This document shows positions 33,645 to 41,854 of a stretch of DNA of 64,000 nucleotides, in pieces (position 1 is the stretch's first letter; the number at the start of each line of letters is the position of its first letter). The notes under the pieces were generated by a model that had not been told where the DNA came from, made no database searches, and saw only the letters and a program-made list of their open reading frames with translations. The translations under genes and the position numbers were made by a program. Source of the DNA: Lentisphaeria bacterium (GTDB taxonomy: Bacteria > Verrucomicrobiota > Lentisphaeria > Oligosphaerales > Oligosphaeraceae). The stretch lies in assembly GCA_016288215.1 (NCBI GenBank), contig JAEEYQ010000005.1:82548-146547 (forward strand), read 5' to 3'.

Positions 33645-34333
33645 TAGCGCATGGGGCCAATGAGGAACTCCGCGCGGCGGTTCTGGCTATGCTCCGCCTC
33701 CGTGGTGGCGTTGGGGATGACGGGACGGTCTTCGCCGTAGCTGATGGTCTCCATGCGGCGGACATCCACGCCAAGGGCCCCCAGATAGTCGCGGACGGCC
33801 AAGGAGCGGCGTTCGGACAAGGCGCGGTTGTATTCATCGCTGCCACGTTCATCGCAATGGCCTTCGATGACCGTGCCAAAGCCGGGGTTCTCCTTCAGAT
33901 AGACGGCCAGGGCGTCCAGTTTGCCGCGCTCGCTGGCTTTGACCTCGGCTCGATTGTAGTCGAAATAGATCTTCTCACTCCAGTAGGAGCCGTTCTTGAG
34001 GAAATTGGAGGTTTCGGCGCCGCTGACGGCCTCATTCAGGTCGCCCCACGCGCCGGGACCTTCGTTGAGGCCGGCGCCCGTGCCCGTGCCACCAAATCCA
34101 TCGCCGTCGGCGCCGTTAAGAGCGGCGAACTGGGCCCCGCTGATGGAGTCGGCCGCGAAGCCATCAGCTCCCGCGCCGCCGACACTGCCCGCGGCCCCAT
34201 AGGCGCCGGCTCCATGGGGAGACTGCTGAAGCCCGGCCAGGTTGATTTTCGGTTTCTTTGCGCAGCCGACGGTGGTCAGGACGGCGGTGGCGGCAAGGAT
34301 GGAGAGGAGGGAGGAGAGGCGCTTGGTGAACAT
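33644..34333 (-). CDS. Pal-like OmpA-family peptidoglycan-associated lipoprotein
   Basis: This 229-residue protein has a lipoprotein signal peptide with the lipid cysteine at about residue 24 (TTVGC), a linker of about 90 residues rich in Gly and Ala, and an OmpA C-terminal domain: 'IYFDYNRAEVKASERGKLDALAVYLKENPG', 'VIEGHCDERGSDEYNRALSERRS', and 'ISYGEDRP'. The 'DERGSDEYNRALSERR' signature is that of Pal. It tethers the outer membrane to peptidoglycan and partners the Tol system; tol genes are not in the window. Its linker is much longer than in E. coli Pal. AAGGAAA precedes the ATG. Confidence 0.9.
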   Translation of the reverse strand: MFTKRLSSLLSILAATAVLTTVGCAKKPKINLAGLQQSPHGAGAYGAAGSVGGAGADGFAADSISGAQFAALNGADGDGFGGTGTGAGLNEGPGAWGDLNEAVSGAETSNFLKNGSYWSEKIYFDYNRAEVKASERGKLDALAVYLKENPGFGTVIEGHCDERGSDEYNRALSERRSLAVRDYLGALGVDVRRMETISYGEDRPVIPNATTEAEHSQNRRAEFLIGPMR

Positions 34334-34390
34334 GCTGTGTTTTCCTTTGCTGAGACTTGGGTTGTGGATTTATGTGAAAAAGGACGTGAT

Positions 34391-36433
34391 TTATTCGGAA
34401 AGATGGTCTTTGAGGGCATCCATGAGCCAGTTGGCGATGCTGCTGGCGCCGATGCCGTTATGCTGGAACCAGGAACTCATCCATTTTTTCGCGCTGTGGG
34501 TTCCATTGACTTCAAAGAGGGAGCGGGCATCCACCAATGGGATGTTGGCCTTGGTGCACCATTGGCGCCACGAGCGGAGCACGCTGTCAAAGAGCTGCTT
34601 GCGGGTTTCCTCCCATGCCTTCTTCAGGGCGGGGTCATAGGCGGCCTCGTCGGAGTCCTGCGGGTAGATGGGATTGGGCAGCCAGGCCAGCGGCTGGATG
34701 TGGTTCTCCGCCAGCAGGGAGACAAAGTGGTCGAAGGAGGCGGACAAACGGCCTAGACGATCCTTAAGTTCCTCTTGCCCAATGGTTTCTCCTGGAGCGC
34801 ACTTGGAGTCTGCGAAGGCGAAGGAGAAGATGACCAGTTGGGGGGAGAAGGGCAGAATGTCGCGACCGAAGCGGGCGATGGCGGCGTCCGTGGTCGTCCC
34901 CGGCATTCCCGCATTGAGGACACAGACCTGTCGAGAATCTCCAAATCGTTGCTGCAGACGGCTTTCGAGAAGCGTTGGCCACGCCTCCACGTGGTCTTCG
35001 CAGGACATGGTTAGCTCATCGCCGATGCAGACCACGCGGTAGTCCGCCTTTTCCATGCGGCTGATGAGGGCGCTGGTCATGCTTCGTGGCCAATCCATGG
35101 TCAGGGGGCTCTTCAGCCAGTCGCCGCTGGTGGGGATTCGGATGACCGGCGTGATGGCTCCTGCCTCAATGGGTTTTTCCTTCACTTCGGAAATCTCCTG
35201 GCTGACGCAGTCTGCGCAGCAAGTGGGCTTGTTGAAGACGCCCAACTGGACCTGCAGCTGCTCCTGCGCCGACCAATTGAAGGACTTGCCGCATTTTTCA
35301 CAAGTCAACGTCTCCGCCTTGTGGGTGGAAAGGAACTCGTTGCAGGATTTGCAGCGCCTGGGCTGCGGAATCTCCCGCCCCAGACAATGGTCTTTCAGCT
35401 GGTCTTCAGGCTTGTAGGTCCAAGTGCCGCTGCAGCCTTCCTCCTGGCACGGTATCTCCTTAGGCTTCAAGGTCTTAAGATATTTCTCGCATTCCGCGCA
35501 ACGGCGCGAGGGGGCATGGTCCAGACCCGTGACCTTTGCGGTCAGCTGCATGCTGCGTGACCAAATCCATGTGTTTTTGCAGCCGCGGTTTCGGCAAGGC
35601 ATCTCGATGTCTTTTGCGTTGTTGAAGAACGTGAAGCAGTCCTTGCACATCCGGGAGGGGACTTTGGGCTCCTCGCCTTCGGGCGTGGCCAGTCGGTTCT
35701 CCAGCTGTTCGTAAGCGCTGTAGGTCCAGGTGTTCTTGCAGCCATGGATTTTGCAGGGCATCTCCTTGTTGGTGAAGGACTTGAACAGCTCGAAACAGCG
35801 GTCGCACATACGGTGTGCGTCAGCGTGAGTCTTGCCGGCGCGAATCTGCTCCAGCTGCTGATAACGGTTGAGGACATAGGTGTGATCGCAGCCCTTGACG
35901 CGGCATTTGACCTCCTTGTCCTCCAAGGTCTTGAGGATTTGGAAGCATTCGTCGCAGAGACGGCGGGCGGGCACCTTGCCGTTGGCGGCCATCTGCTCTC
36001 TGGCGGTCCATGTCCACGTGTTCTTGCAGGATTTGAGACGGCAGGGGATCTGCTTGTCCTCCACGCTCTTAAGTGATTCACGGCATTCGTTGCAGAAGCC
36101 TTTCGGAGGCGTGTCGTAGCGGCCTTGGACCATGGCCTCCAGCTGCTGATATCGGTTCCACGTCCAGGTGTTGGCGCAGCCGGGACGGGAGCAGGGCATC
36201 TCCTTGTCCTCCAATGTCTGGAGTTTGGCGTAGCATTCATCGCACATGCGCTCCTGATGGGGGTTCTTCCCATGGGCGATGTTCTGCATGGCCTGGTTAC
36301 CGGAAAGACGAATGATGTTATTGCATCCACGAATCCGACATTTCACCTCGGTCTCTGGAAACAAATCACCAAGATTGCCAAAATTGCTAGCCAAGACGTC
36401 TTCTCCTGTATCCAAAACAAGGGCTTGTTCCAT
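34391..36433 (-). CDS. Eight-zinc-ribbon protein fused to an SGNH-like domain
   Basis: This 680-residue protein has eight tandem cysteine units of about 48 residues between residues 32 and 409. Units 1-7 read C-x4-C, about 26-30 residues, C-x2-C (for example C81/C86/C114/C117 and C131/C136/C160/C163); unit 8 opens with C-x2-C (C378/C381/C406/C409). Each unit has 'NTWTW' and an E-Q-L helix. Residues about 460-680 resemble an SGNH/GDSL hydrolase: 'VVCIGDELT' as block I, 'VLNAGMPGTTTDAAI' as block II, and 'SSWFQHNGIGASSIANWLMDAL' at the end. Block I has glutamate (E473) where the nucleophilic serine is expected, so esterase activity is doubtful. No signal peptide is seen. The ATG at 36433 is preferred (AAGGCGGG upstream). 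I know no named family for this fusion. Confidence 0.72.
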   Translation of the reverse strand: MEQALVLDTGEDVLASNFGNLGDLFPETEVKCRIRGCNNIIRLSGNQAMQNIAHGKNPHQERMCDECYAKLQTLEDKEMPCSRPGCANTWTWNRYQQLEAMVQGRYDTPPKGFCNECRESLKSVEDKQIPCRLKSCKNTWTWTAREQMAANGKVPARRLCDECFQILKTLEDKEVKCRVKGCDHTYVLNRYQQLEQIRAGKTHADAHRMCDRCFELFKSFTNKEMPCKIHGCKNTWTYSAYEQLENRLATPEGEEPKVPSRMCKDCFTFFNNAKDIEMPCRNRGCKNTWIWSRSMQLTAKVTGLDHAPSRRCAECEKYLKTLKPKEIPCQEEGCSGTWTYKPEDQLKDHCLGREIPQPRRCKSCNEFLSTHKAETLTCEKCGKSFNWSAQEQLQVQLGVFNKPTCCADCVSQEISEVKEKPIEAGAITPVIRIPTSGDWLKSPLTMDWPRSMTSALISRMEKADYRVVCIGDELTMSCEDHVEAWPTLLESRLQQRFGDSRQVCVLNAGMPGTTTDAAIARFGRDILPFSPQLVIFSFAFADSKCAPGETIGQEELKDRLGRLSASFDHFVSLLAENHIQPLAWLPNPIYPQDSDEAAYDPALKKAWEETRKQLFDSVLRSWRQWCTKANIPLVDARSLFEVNGTHSAKKWMSSWFQHNGIGASSIANWLMDALKDHLSE

Positions 36434-36584
36434 GTGCCCGCCTTCATAAAAGGCGGTATTACATACGAACATAAAGACAAAAATGAAATTTTCAAATGAC
36501 CAAGTAGATTTTTCGTGTCAAACTGAAAAAAACATGAATTTCTCCGTCGTTTTCAACGAAGAAACGGGGAGGGCTGAGAGTTAA

Positions 36585-36606
36585 GCCGTCGCGAATTGGC
36601 GGCGGC
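36585..36606 (-). terminator. Terminator-like GC hairpin after the His-rich lipoprotein gene
   Basis: GCCGTCGC and GCGGCGGC pair over eight bases (one G-T wobble) around GAATTG. It lies about 90 bases beyond the stop of the His-rich gene on the minus strand and is preceded on the plus strand by CTGAGAGTTAA, as is the hairpin at 63795. There is no T run on the minus strand. The 36434-36698 gap shows no gene. Confidence 0.35.
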
Positions 36607-36698
36607 CATGACTCGTTTCGCGGAAAGATGAAAGATTTTGCATGCAACAAATTGCATTTTCAAGGGAAATCTTTGATCCTTCCGCTTTTGAATTGAGG

Positions 36699-36914
36699 TT
36701 AGGGGTGCGGCGGCGGGGGAACGGGCTTGAAATTGGGGGCCGGACGTGGGACTTTGGGGCCACGGGGGGCCTTATGGCCGGTCGGCTGCGGCTTGTTGCT
36801 GTAGACGGGGGCCGTGAGGACGGGACCTTTGTTGTGGTGATGGTGGTGATGTCCGTGGTGGCAGCCGACCAGCAGAACCGTCATGGCGGCGAAAAGGGTC
36901 AGAAGGGCTTTCAT
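36699..36914 (-). CDS. Small His-rich putative lipoprotein
   Basis: This 71-residue protein has a lipoprotein signal peptide (MKALLTLFAAMTVLLVGC, lipid cysteine 18), then a run of eight histidines interrupted by one glycine, then a proline- and lysine-rich tail of about 45 residues. The histidine cluster is likely to bind Ni, Zn or Cu at the cell surface or periplasm; this is inference from composition. AGGAAA lies upstream of the ATG. The gene stands alone, with 116 bases to the sugar isomerase gene. The short length and low complexity mean the frame could be fortuitous, but the signal peptide and ribosome site argue for a real gene. Confidence 0.65.
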   Translation of the reverse strand: MKALLTLFAAMTVLLVGCHHGHHHHHHNKGPVLTAPVYSNKPQPTGHKAPRGPKVPRPAPNFKPVPPPPHP

Positions 36915-36985
36915 GGTGCGCTTTCCTTTTTTGGGGTAGCTTGATATTTGAGAGGCAATGGATTAGGAGATGCGTTGAAGCGGCT

Positions 36986-37019
36986 CCCGCCTCGTGACGC
37001 GAAAGGCGTCGGAGGCGGG
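36986..37019 (-). terminator. Long GC hairpin after the sugar isomerase gene
   Basis: CCCGCCTC pairs with GAGGCGGG, and an inner GACGC with GCGTC around GAAAG, giving a hairpin of about 34 bases that starts 12 bases after the stop of the isomerase gene. No T run follows, so it may work as a 3' stabiliser or a Rho-dependent end of the isomerase/oxidoreductase operon. Confidence 0.5.
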
Positions 37020-37030
37020 GTGTTCATGGG

Positions 37031-37828
37031 TTACCGTTCTCCGCAGGCTTGCAGACAGGCCTGCATATGGCCGCGGGCCTCGGCGGCGATGGCGACGCAG
37101 GCCGGCAGCTCAAATTCCTTTGCCCCAATGATTTCCAAATCAACGGGACCATCGAAGTGGAATTTGTGGAGCACGCGGATGTAGCCGAGCAGATCGATGT
37201 CGCCGCGGCCGTTGGCCTGCATGGGCGGCACGCCTGGATTGCGTTGGCGTCCCTTGCAGTCGCGGATATGAACGTGCTTGATGCGGGAGATTACGGCGGC
37301 GATGGCGTCGACGGGATTTTCGTTGGCGCGGTAGATGTGGCTGGGGTCCATGTCCAGACCGAAGTTCGGATGGTCAATGGCCTCCAGCAGCCGCAGGGTG
37401 GTGGGGGTGTTCCAGATGGCCGCGCCCACGTGGGCCTTGCAGCAGAGGGTGACGCCGTACTTGCCGGCCATGTCAGCCAGCTTGCCCAGACTGTCCACGG
37501 ACTGCTGGAAGGAAGCCTCGTCGTCCATGGTGCCGCCGGGACCGCAGTTGACCACGGGGATTCCGATGGCGTTGGCGGCCTGGAAGGCGGCTTCCATGAT
37601 GGCGGGGTTCTGGCTGGGCTGCTCCATGGCCTGGATTGGCAGCTCGTATTTTGCCACCAGGGCCTTAATGGGGTCAACCAGTTCCTTCCATTTGGAGATG
37701 ACGAGGTGCTCGCTCATGCCGTCAATGGCGGAGATTTCGATGGCGTCGTAGCCGCAGGCTTTGGTCCACCGGAAGGCGGTCTCCATGTCATAACCGCCGA
37801 ACAAAACAGAATTTACGCCTAATTTCAT
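37031..37828 (-). CDS. Sugar phosphate isomerase/epimerase (xylose isomerase-like TIM barrel)
   Basis: This 265-residue protein fits the AP endonuclease family 2/xylose-isomerase-like barrel: 'GYDAIEIS' (first metal-ligand strand), 'LCCKAHVG', 'FGLDMDPSHIYR' with Asp and His ligands, 'IKHVHIRDCKG' and a final 'VDLEIIG' with the last Glu. These enzymes isomerise or epimerise sugars, inositols or their keto acids with a divalent metal. It follows the Gfo/Idh oxidoreductase gene by 21 bases, a pairing common in inositol or rare-sugar catabolism. GGAGA precedes the ATG. The substrate is not determined. Confidence 0.88.
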   Translation of the reverse strand: MKLGVNSVLFGGYDMETAFRWTKACGYDAIEISAIDGMSEHLVISKWKELVDPIKALVAKYELPIQAMEQPSQNPAIMEAAFQAANAIGIPVVNCGPGGTMDDEASFQQSVDSLGKLADMAGKYGVTLCCKAHVGAAIWNTPTTLRLLEAIDHPNFGLDMDPSHIYRANENPVDAIAAVISRIKHVHIRDCKGRQRNPGVPPMQANGRGDIDLLGYIRVLHKFHFDGPVDLEIIGAKEFELPACVAIAAEARGHMQACLQACGER

Positions 37829-37849
37829 GGGATGTATCTCCGCTGAGGA

Positions 37850-38998
37850 TTAGAGGTTGGTGGGGTCGGGCTTGATGAAGGGCAGGGGCTCGGGCACGAC
37901 CATGACGCCGCCGTTTTCATAGGACTTGATGGCGGCGAAGGTATATTCCAGCGTGGCGAGGGCGTCACGGCCGGAGGCGCGCAGCTTGTGCTTCGGGACG
38001 TTGTTGGTGACGTCCTCCAGGAAGGCATGGATGCGGCGGGGGAACGTGGAGTCAAAGTTCTTGACGCCCGTGTCGGTGACGATGGGGTCGGGGCAGGCGC
38101 CGAGGCCCTCGCCGGCTTTCGCTTCGGGGTTGCCCTGCGCGGGCTGATAGGTCAGCCGCTCTGTGCAGTTTTCAATGACGAAGGTGCCGCGGGTGCCGCC
38201 GACTTCCACGCTCCACCATCCGCCGAGGGACATGGTGGTGTCGCCGCGGGAGCTGAAGAGGAAGCCCGTGGCGCCGCTCTTGAAGCGCATATGGATGCTG
38301 TTGATGGAGACCATGGGGTCGTTTTCGCGGATGCGGTAGCTGGGTTTTCCCATAAAGGCCTGAATCTGAGCGACATCGCCGCAGAAGTAGCGCATGATGC
38401 TAAAGGGATGGGCGAGGAAGGCCTTCGTGTGGAAGTAGGGCTGTCCCTCCATGTTTGGACCGGCGGTGCGGGCATAGGCCCATTCGCTGCCGGGGAAGCC
38501 CATGCGGTGATGGCAGTAGATGACTTCGCCAATCTTGCCGTCGGCCATGAGCTGTTTGGCCTGGTCGGCGGGCGCGGTGAAATAGTGGTTCAGGTTGACG
38601 CCCAGATAGAGGTTCTTCTGGGTGGCCAGCTTGACCATCTGGCGGGCCTCGTTGATGTCATTGGAGATGGGCTTTTCGCAGAGCACATGCTTTCCCGTCT
38701 CCATGGCGATCATGGCCGGCTCGAAGTGCCATCCGCCGTTCTCCGGACCGCCGGTGCAGACGTCGACGATGTCCAGATCCTCATTGGCCAGCATTTCGTT
38801 AATATTGTAGTAGACGTTGACCTTGCGGCCTTTGGCGCCCTTCTGCTTTTTCGCATTCAGGGTTTTCGCCAGTTCGTCCGCCCGTTCCTTCACCACATCG
38901 CAGACGGCCATGAGCTGCGCCAGATCGTCATTGAAATGACTTGTGGCATGGATCGTCCCAATTCCTCTGCAACCGACAACACCAACTTTCAACGCCAT
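37850..38998 (-). CDS. Gfo/Idh/MocA-family NAD(P)-dependent oxidoreductase
   Basis: This 382-residue protein begins with the Rossmann motif 'VGVVGCRGIGTIHA' and has the 'VLCEKPIS' catalytic E-K-P motif at about residue 117, then an alpha/beta substrate domain with 'MRFKSGATGFLFSS'. The family oxidises sugars, inositols or their derivatives with NAD(P). It shares an operon with the sugar isomerase, spaced by 21 bases. The ATG at 38998 is selected because GGGAGA lies just upstream and the protein then starts at the Rossmann strand; an in-frame extension to 39067 would add 23 unneeded residues. Confidence 0.9.
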   Translation of the reverse strand: MALKVGVVGCRGIGTIHATSHFNDDLAQLMAVCDVVKERADELAKTLNAKKQKGAKGRKVNVYYNINEMLANEDLDIVDVCTGGPENGGWHFEPAMIAMETGKHVLCEKPISNDINEARQMVKLATQKNLYLGVNLNHYFTAPADQAKQLMADGKIGEVIYCHHRMGFPGSEWAYARTAGPNMEGQPYFHTKAFLAHPFSIMRYFCGDVAQIQAFMGKPSYRIRENDPMVSINSIHMRFKSGATGFLFSSRGDTTMSLGGWWSVEVGGTRGTFVIENCTERLTYQPAQGNPEAKAGEGLGACPDPIVTDTGVKNFDSTFPRRIHAFLEDVTNNVPKHKLRASGRDALATLEYTFAAIKSYENGGVMVVPEPLPFIKPDPTNL

Positions 38999-39106
38999 GT
39001 TTCTGTCTCCCAAAAGAAGAGTTTGACTGTGTTTTTTCCGTGGAGCAAGACGATGCTCCGAAGACAATAGAAAAAGATAATTTCAAATCATGAAAAATCA
39101 ACAGCG

Positions 39107-40399
39107 TCACAGCAGCTTAGATGCGGTTTCCGCCAGTTCGCTGCGTTCGCCGCGGATCAAGGTGATGTGGGCGGAGAGGGGATTGGGCAGAAAACTGTCC
39201 ACAAGCCGGGTCAGACCGTTGGAAAGGGAGTCCACATAGGGATTGTCGATTTGGGCGGGGTCTCCGGTCAGCACGATTTTGCTTCCGGAGCCGACGCGGG
39301 TGATGACGGTCTTGACTTCCAGCGGGGTCAGGTTCTGCGCTTCGTCAATGATGATGAACTGGTTAGGGATGCTGCGGCCACGGATGTAGGTCAGGGGCTC
39401 GATGCTGATTTCCGCGCAGTCCATGACATCGTTGGGCAGGGTGCGGGTTGGGCTGAGGCGGTCCTGCGAGCGGATGAACTCAAGGGCGTCGAAGACCGGC
39501 TGCATCCATGGCCGCATCTTTTCGCCCAAGTCTCCCGGAAGATAGCCCAAATCGCGGCTGACAGGCATGGTGGGGCGGAAGACCAGCAGACGCTGATAGC
39601 GGCTTTCGCCGAAAATCTGATGAAGGCCGGCGGCGATGGCCAGCAGAGTCTTGCCGGTTCCGGCCTTGCCGGCCAGCGTGACCAGTTTGATGGACTCGTC
39701 CAGCAGGGCGTCCAATGAGAAGCTCTGCTCCGCGTTGAGGCTGCGGATGCCGCAGCAGCTCCGTCGGATGTCCTGCAGGGGCCACAGGCCGTCCTTTTCG
39801 TTGTAGTAGCGGGCCAGACAGGCGTTCTTCGGGTTGCCTTGTTCGCGGGCGAAGACGTATTCGTTAGGCTGCAGCTCCAGCTGAAGTTCAGTCAGGGGGT
39901 GGCCGCTTTTGAGGAATTCGATCTGAGGGGAGGAGAACTCCATGGCATGCCAGCCGCGGAGGGTGTCCGTGTCACGCACGGTGGCCTGAATGTAGTCCTT
40001 CGCGGGCAGGCCGTAGGCGTCGGCTTTCAGGCGGAGGTTCACGTTTTTGGTGATGATGACGGGTGGGCTGTCCGGATGGCTGGCGGCCAGGGCGCGACCG
40101 ATGCGCAGGATGGCGGCGGCACCGCTGGTCTCCCCTTGGGGGCGCGGGTCGTCAGGGACCAAAATGCGCAGGCGGGTGCCACGGCCGAGCAGGACGCCGT
40201 CCCGCAGGGAGCCGCTGGCGCGCATGGCGTCGATGGAGGCGGCCATTTGGCGGGCGTTGCGGCCGGTTTCGCTGTTGTCATGTTTGAAGCGGTCGATTTC
40301 CTCAATCACCTCCAAGGGGATGAGCACCTCGCAGTCTGGAAAATGGTCGAGGGCGTTGGGGTCGAAGAGGAAGACGTTGGAGTCGATGAGAACTTGCAT
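39107..40399 (-). CDS. PIN domain - PhoH-like ATPase (PhoH2)
   Basis: This 430-residue protein has an N-terminal PIN nuclease domain (VLIDSNVFLFDPNAL with the first acidic residue, 'EEIDRF') and a C-terminal PhoH ATPase from about residue 225, with Walker A 'GKAGTGKT' near residue 248, 'RPTMPVSRDLGYLPGD', Walker B 'QFIIIDEAQNL' and 'VLTGDPAQIDNPY'. PhoH2 proteins are predicted RNA helicase-nucleases, sometimes linked to toxin-antitoxin systems; no antitoxin-like gene is adjacent. It lies 36 bases after the TldE gene, so it may be in the tldDE operon. Start chosen at the second in-frame ATG near the PIN strand; neither has a clear ribosome site. Confidence 0.9.
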   Translation of the reverse strand: MQVLIDSNVFLFDPNALDHFPDCEVLIPLEVIEEIDRFKHDNSETGRNARQMAASIDAMRASGSLRDGVLLGRGTRLRILVPDDPRPQGETSGAAAILRIGRALAASHPDSPPVIITKNVNLRLKADAYGLPAKDYIQATVRDTDTLRGWHAMEFSSPQIEFLKSGHPLTELQLELQPNEYVFAREQGNPKNACLARYYNEKDGLWPLQDIRRSCCGIRSLNAEQSFSLDALLDESIKLVTLAGKAGTGKTLLAIAAGLHQIFGESRYQRLLVFRPTMPVSRDLGYLPGDLGEKMRPWMQPVFDALEFIRSQDRLSPTRTLPNDVMDCAEISIEPLTYIRGRSIPNQFIIIDEAQNLTPLEVKTVITRVGSGSKIVLTGDPAQIDNPYVDSLSNGLTRLVDSFLPNPLSAHITLIRGERSELAETASKLL

Positions 40400-40435
40400 G
40401 GAGACCATGGAAAGGGCGTCACAAGGTGTTGTCGC

Positions 40436-41758
40436 CTATGCGTTTCTGGAGACGATGTTGACGCCGGAGAGGATGGCGTAGGGCTGGCGGGTCTGGGGAT
40501 CCACGTCCGAACTGAAGCGGATGTCCCCTTTGAGCAGCTCAAGGATGTTGCCGGCGGCCATGGCGTTCTTGAGACGGCCGACGACTTCGCCCTTTTCGAT
40601 GACATAGCCAAGGGCGATGTTGCAGGAGAAGTCCCCATTGCCCAGATTGCCTTGGCCGAAGCCGAGCAGCTGGCGGATGTAGATGCCCTTGTCAATGCTG
40701 CGCAGCATGGCCCTGGAGTCCGTGTCACCTGGCTTCACGAGCATGGTGTGGGGGGCGCAGCCGTCGTGTCCCGTGGGGGCTTGGCTGGCCATGTGGGCGG
40801 TATCCCAGTCATACAGAAAATGTTGCAGGACACCGTTTTCCACCAGATTGCGGCGGATGGTGGGGATGCCGGCGCCGTCATAGCCGGAGGACTCGCCGCG
40901 GAAATCCGTGTGGGGATCGTCCACGATGGTGAGATTGGAGGCGAAGCAGGCCTTGCCGAGCTGGTCGCCCAAAGGAGAGGTGCCTTTGAAGACGGAGCGT
41001 CCGCTGATGCCCATGGAGATGGGGCGGAGGAAGGAGCCGAGCCAGGCGGGGGGAATGTAGACGGGGTAGGCGCCGTCGGCGATGGTGGCGGTGCGGGAGC
41101 CGTATTCCAGATCGAAGGCCATTTCCTGCTTCAGATAGTCCAAATCATAGAGGTCGTTCAGCTGGATGCCGCTGCGCCAGGCGCCGGAGAAGAGCATGTC
41201 CGTGCCGGCGGTCCGCTGAAAGCCCGCGCTGATGCTCCAGCCGCCGGAATGAGTTTCGCCCACGAAGCCGCCGGAAGTCATCAGCAGGGACTGGCTTTCA
41301 TGGACTTTGGCGCCGGCCTCGATGTCCAGGCCGTCCTCCTTGCTCTTGAGGAAATCCACAAGTTCCTGGCAGTCAGCAAGTTGCTTTTCCTGCGAGAGAT
41401 TTTTGACCGAAGGGGAGTACAATTTTGGGGAGGCATAGGAGTCAGCGGGGGCGGGATATTCTGTAAAATGCGACACCGCACCGAATTGCGTCAATGCCAA
41501 GGCACGTTCCACCATGTTTTCGAGCATATCGGGCATGTTGCCGCTGGCGGCGCCGGAGCGGCCGTCTTTGACCACATGGATGGAATAGCCCATGCCGTCT
41601 GAGCCATCGGCGTTTTTCAGGCGTCCGGCCTGAAAGCCGATGGATTGGGACTCTCCCTGATGGGCGGTGATGCGCATGGCGGAGGCGCCGTTGGCCTTGC
41701 CCAGTTCCAATGCGCGCTCCATGGGGCCGCGCAGGTGTTCCAAAGCGTTTGCTTGCAT
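40436..41758 (-). CDS. TldE/PmbA-family protein
   Basis: This 440-residue protein belongs to the PmbA/TldE half of the TldD/TldE protease: 'ALELGKANGASAMRITAHQGESQSIGFQAGRL', 'MGYSIHVVKDGRSGAASGN', 'HESQSLLMTSGGFVGET' and a conserved 'GDFSCNIALGYVIEKGEVVGRLKNAMAAGN'. It has no H-E-x-x-x-H metal motif, as expected, since the metal site is in TldD. The heterodimer cleaves unfolded peptides and matures microcins. It starts 96 bases after the tldD stop with AAGGAAA upstream, and PhoH follows 36 bases downstream. Confidence 0.88.
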   Translation of the reverse strand: MQANALEHLRGPMERALELGKANGASAMRITAHQGESQSIGFQAGRLKNADGSDGMGYSIHVVKDGRSGAASGNMPDMLENMVERALALTQFGAVSHFTEYPAPADSYASPKLYSPSVKNLSQEKQLADCQELVDFLKSKEDGLDIEAGAKVHESQSLLMTSGGFVGETHSGGWSISAGFQRTAGTDMLFSGAWRSGIQLNDLYDLDYLKQEMAFDLEYGSRTATIADGAYPVYIPPAWLGSFLRPISMGISGRSVFKGTSPLGDQLGKACFASNLTIVDDPHTDFRGESSGYDGAGIPTIRRNLVENGVLQHFLYDWDTAHMASQAPTGHDGCAPHTMLVKPGDTDSRAMLRSIDKGIYIRQLLGFGQGNLGNGDFSCNIALGYVIEKGEVVGRLKNAMAAGNILELLKGDIRFSSDVDPQTRQPYAILSGVNIVSRNA

Positions 41759-41854
41759 ATCCCGTTTCCTTGCTGCTTCAACCGCCAGTAAAGGGGCTGA
41801 TTTTGTAAATTATTGTATTGGAAGATGTTATGACTTTTTTGTGATGAACTTGCC

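Noticed and set aside
33689..34756. 355-codon plus-strand frame opposite the Pal-like gene
   Set aside because: Antisense to the Gly/Ala linker and OmpA domain; no independent support.
39839..41602. Long open frame of 587 codons on the plus strand opposite PhoH and TldE
   Set aside because: Antisense to two well-supported genes; composition rich in Gly, Val and Asp as expected from the reverse reading of biased codons; no family or ribosome site.
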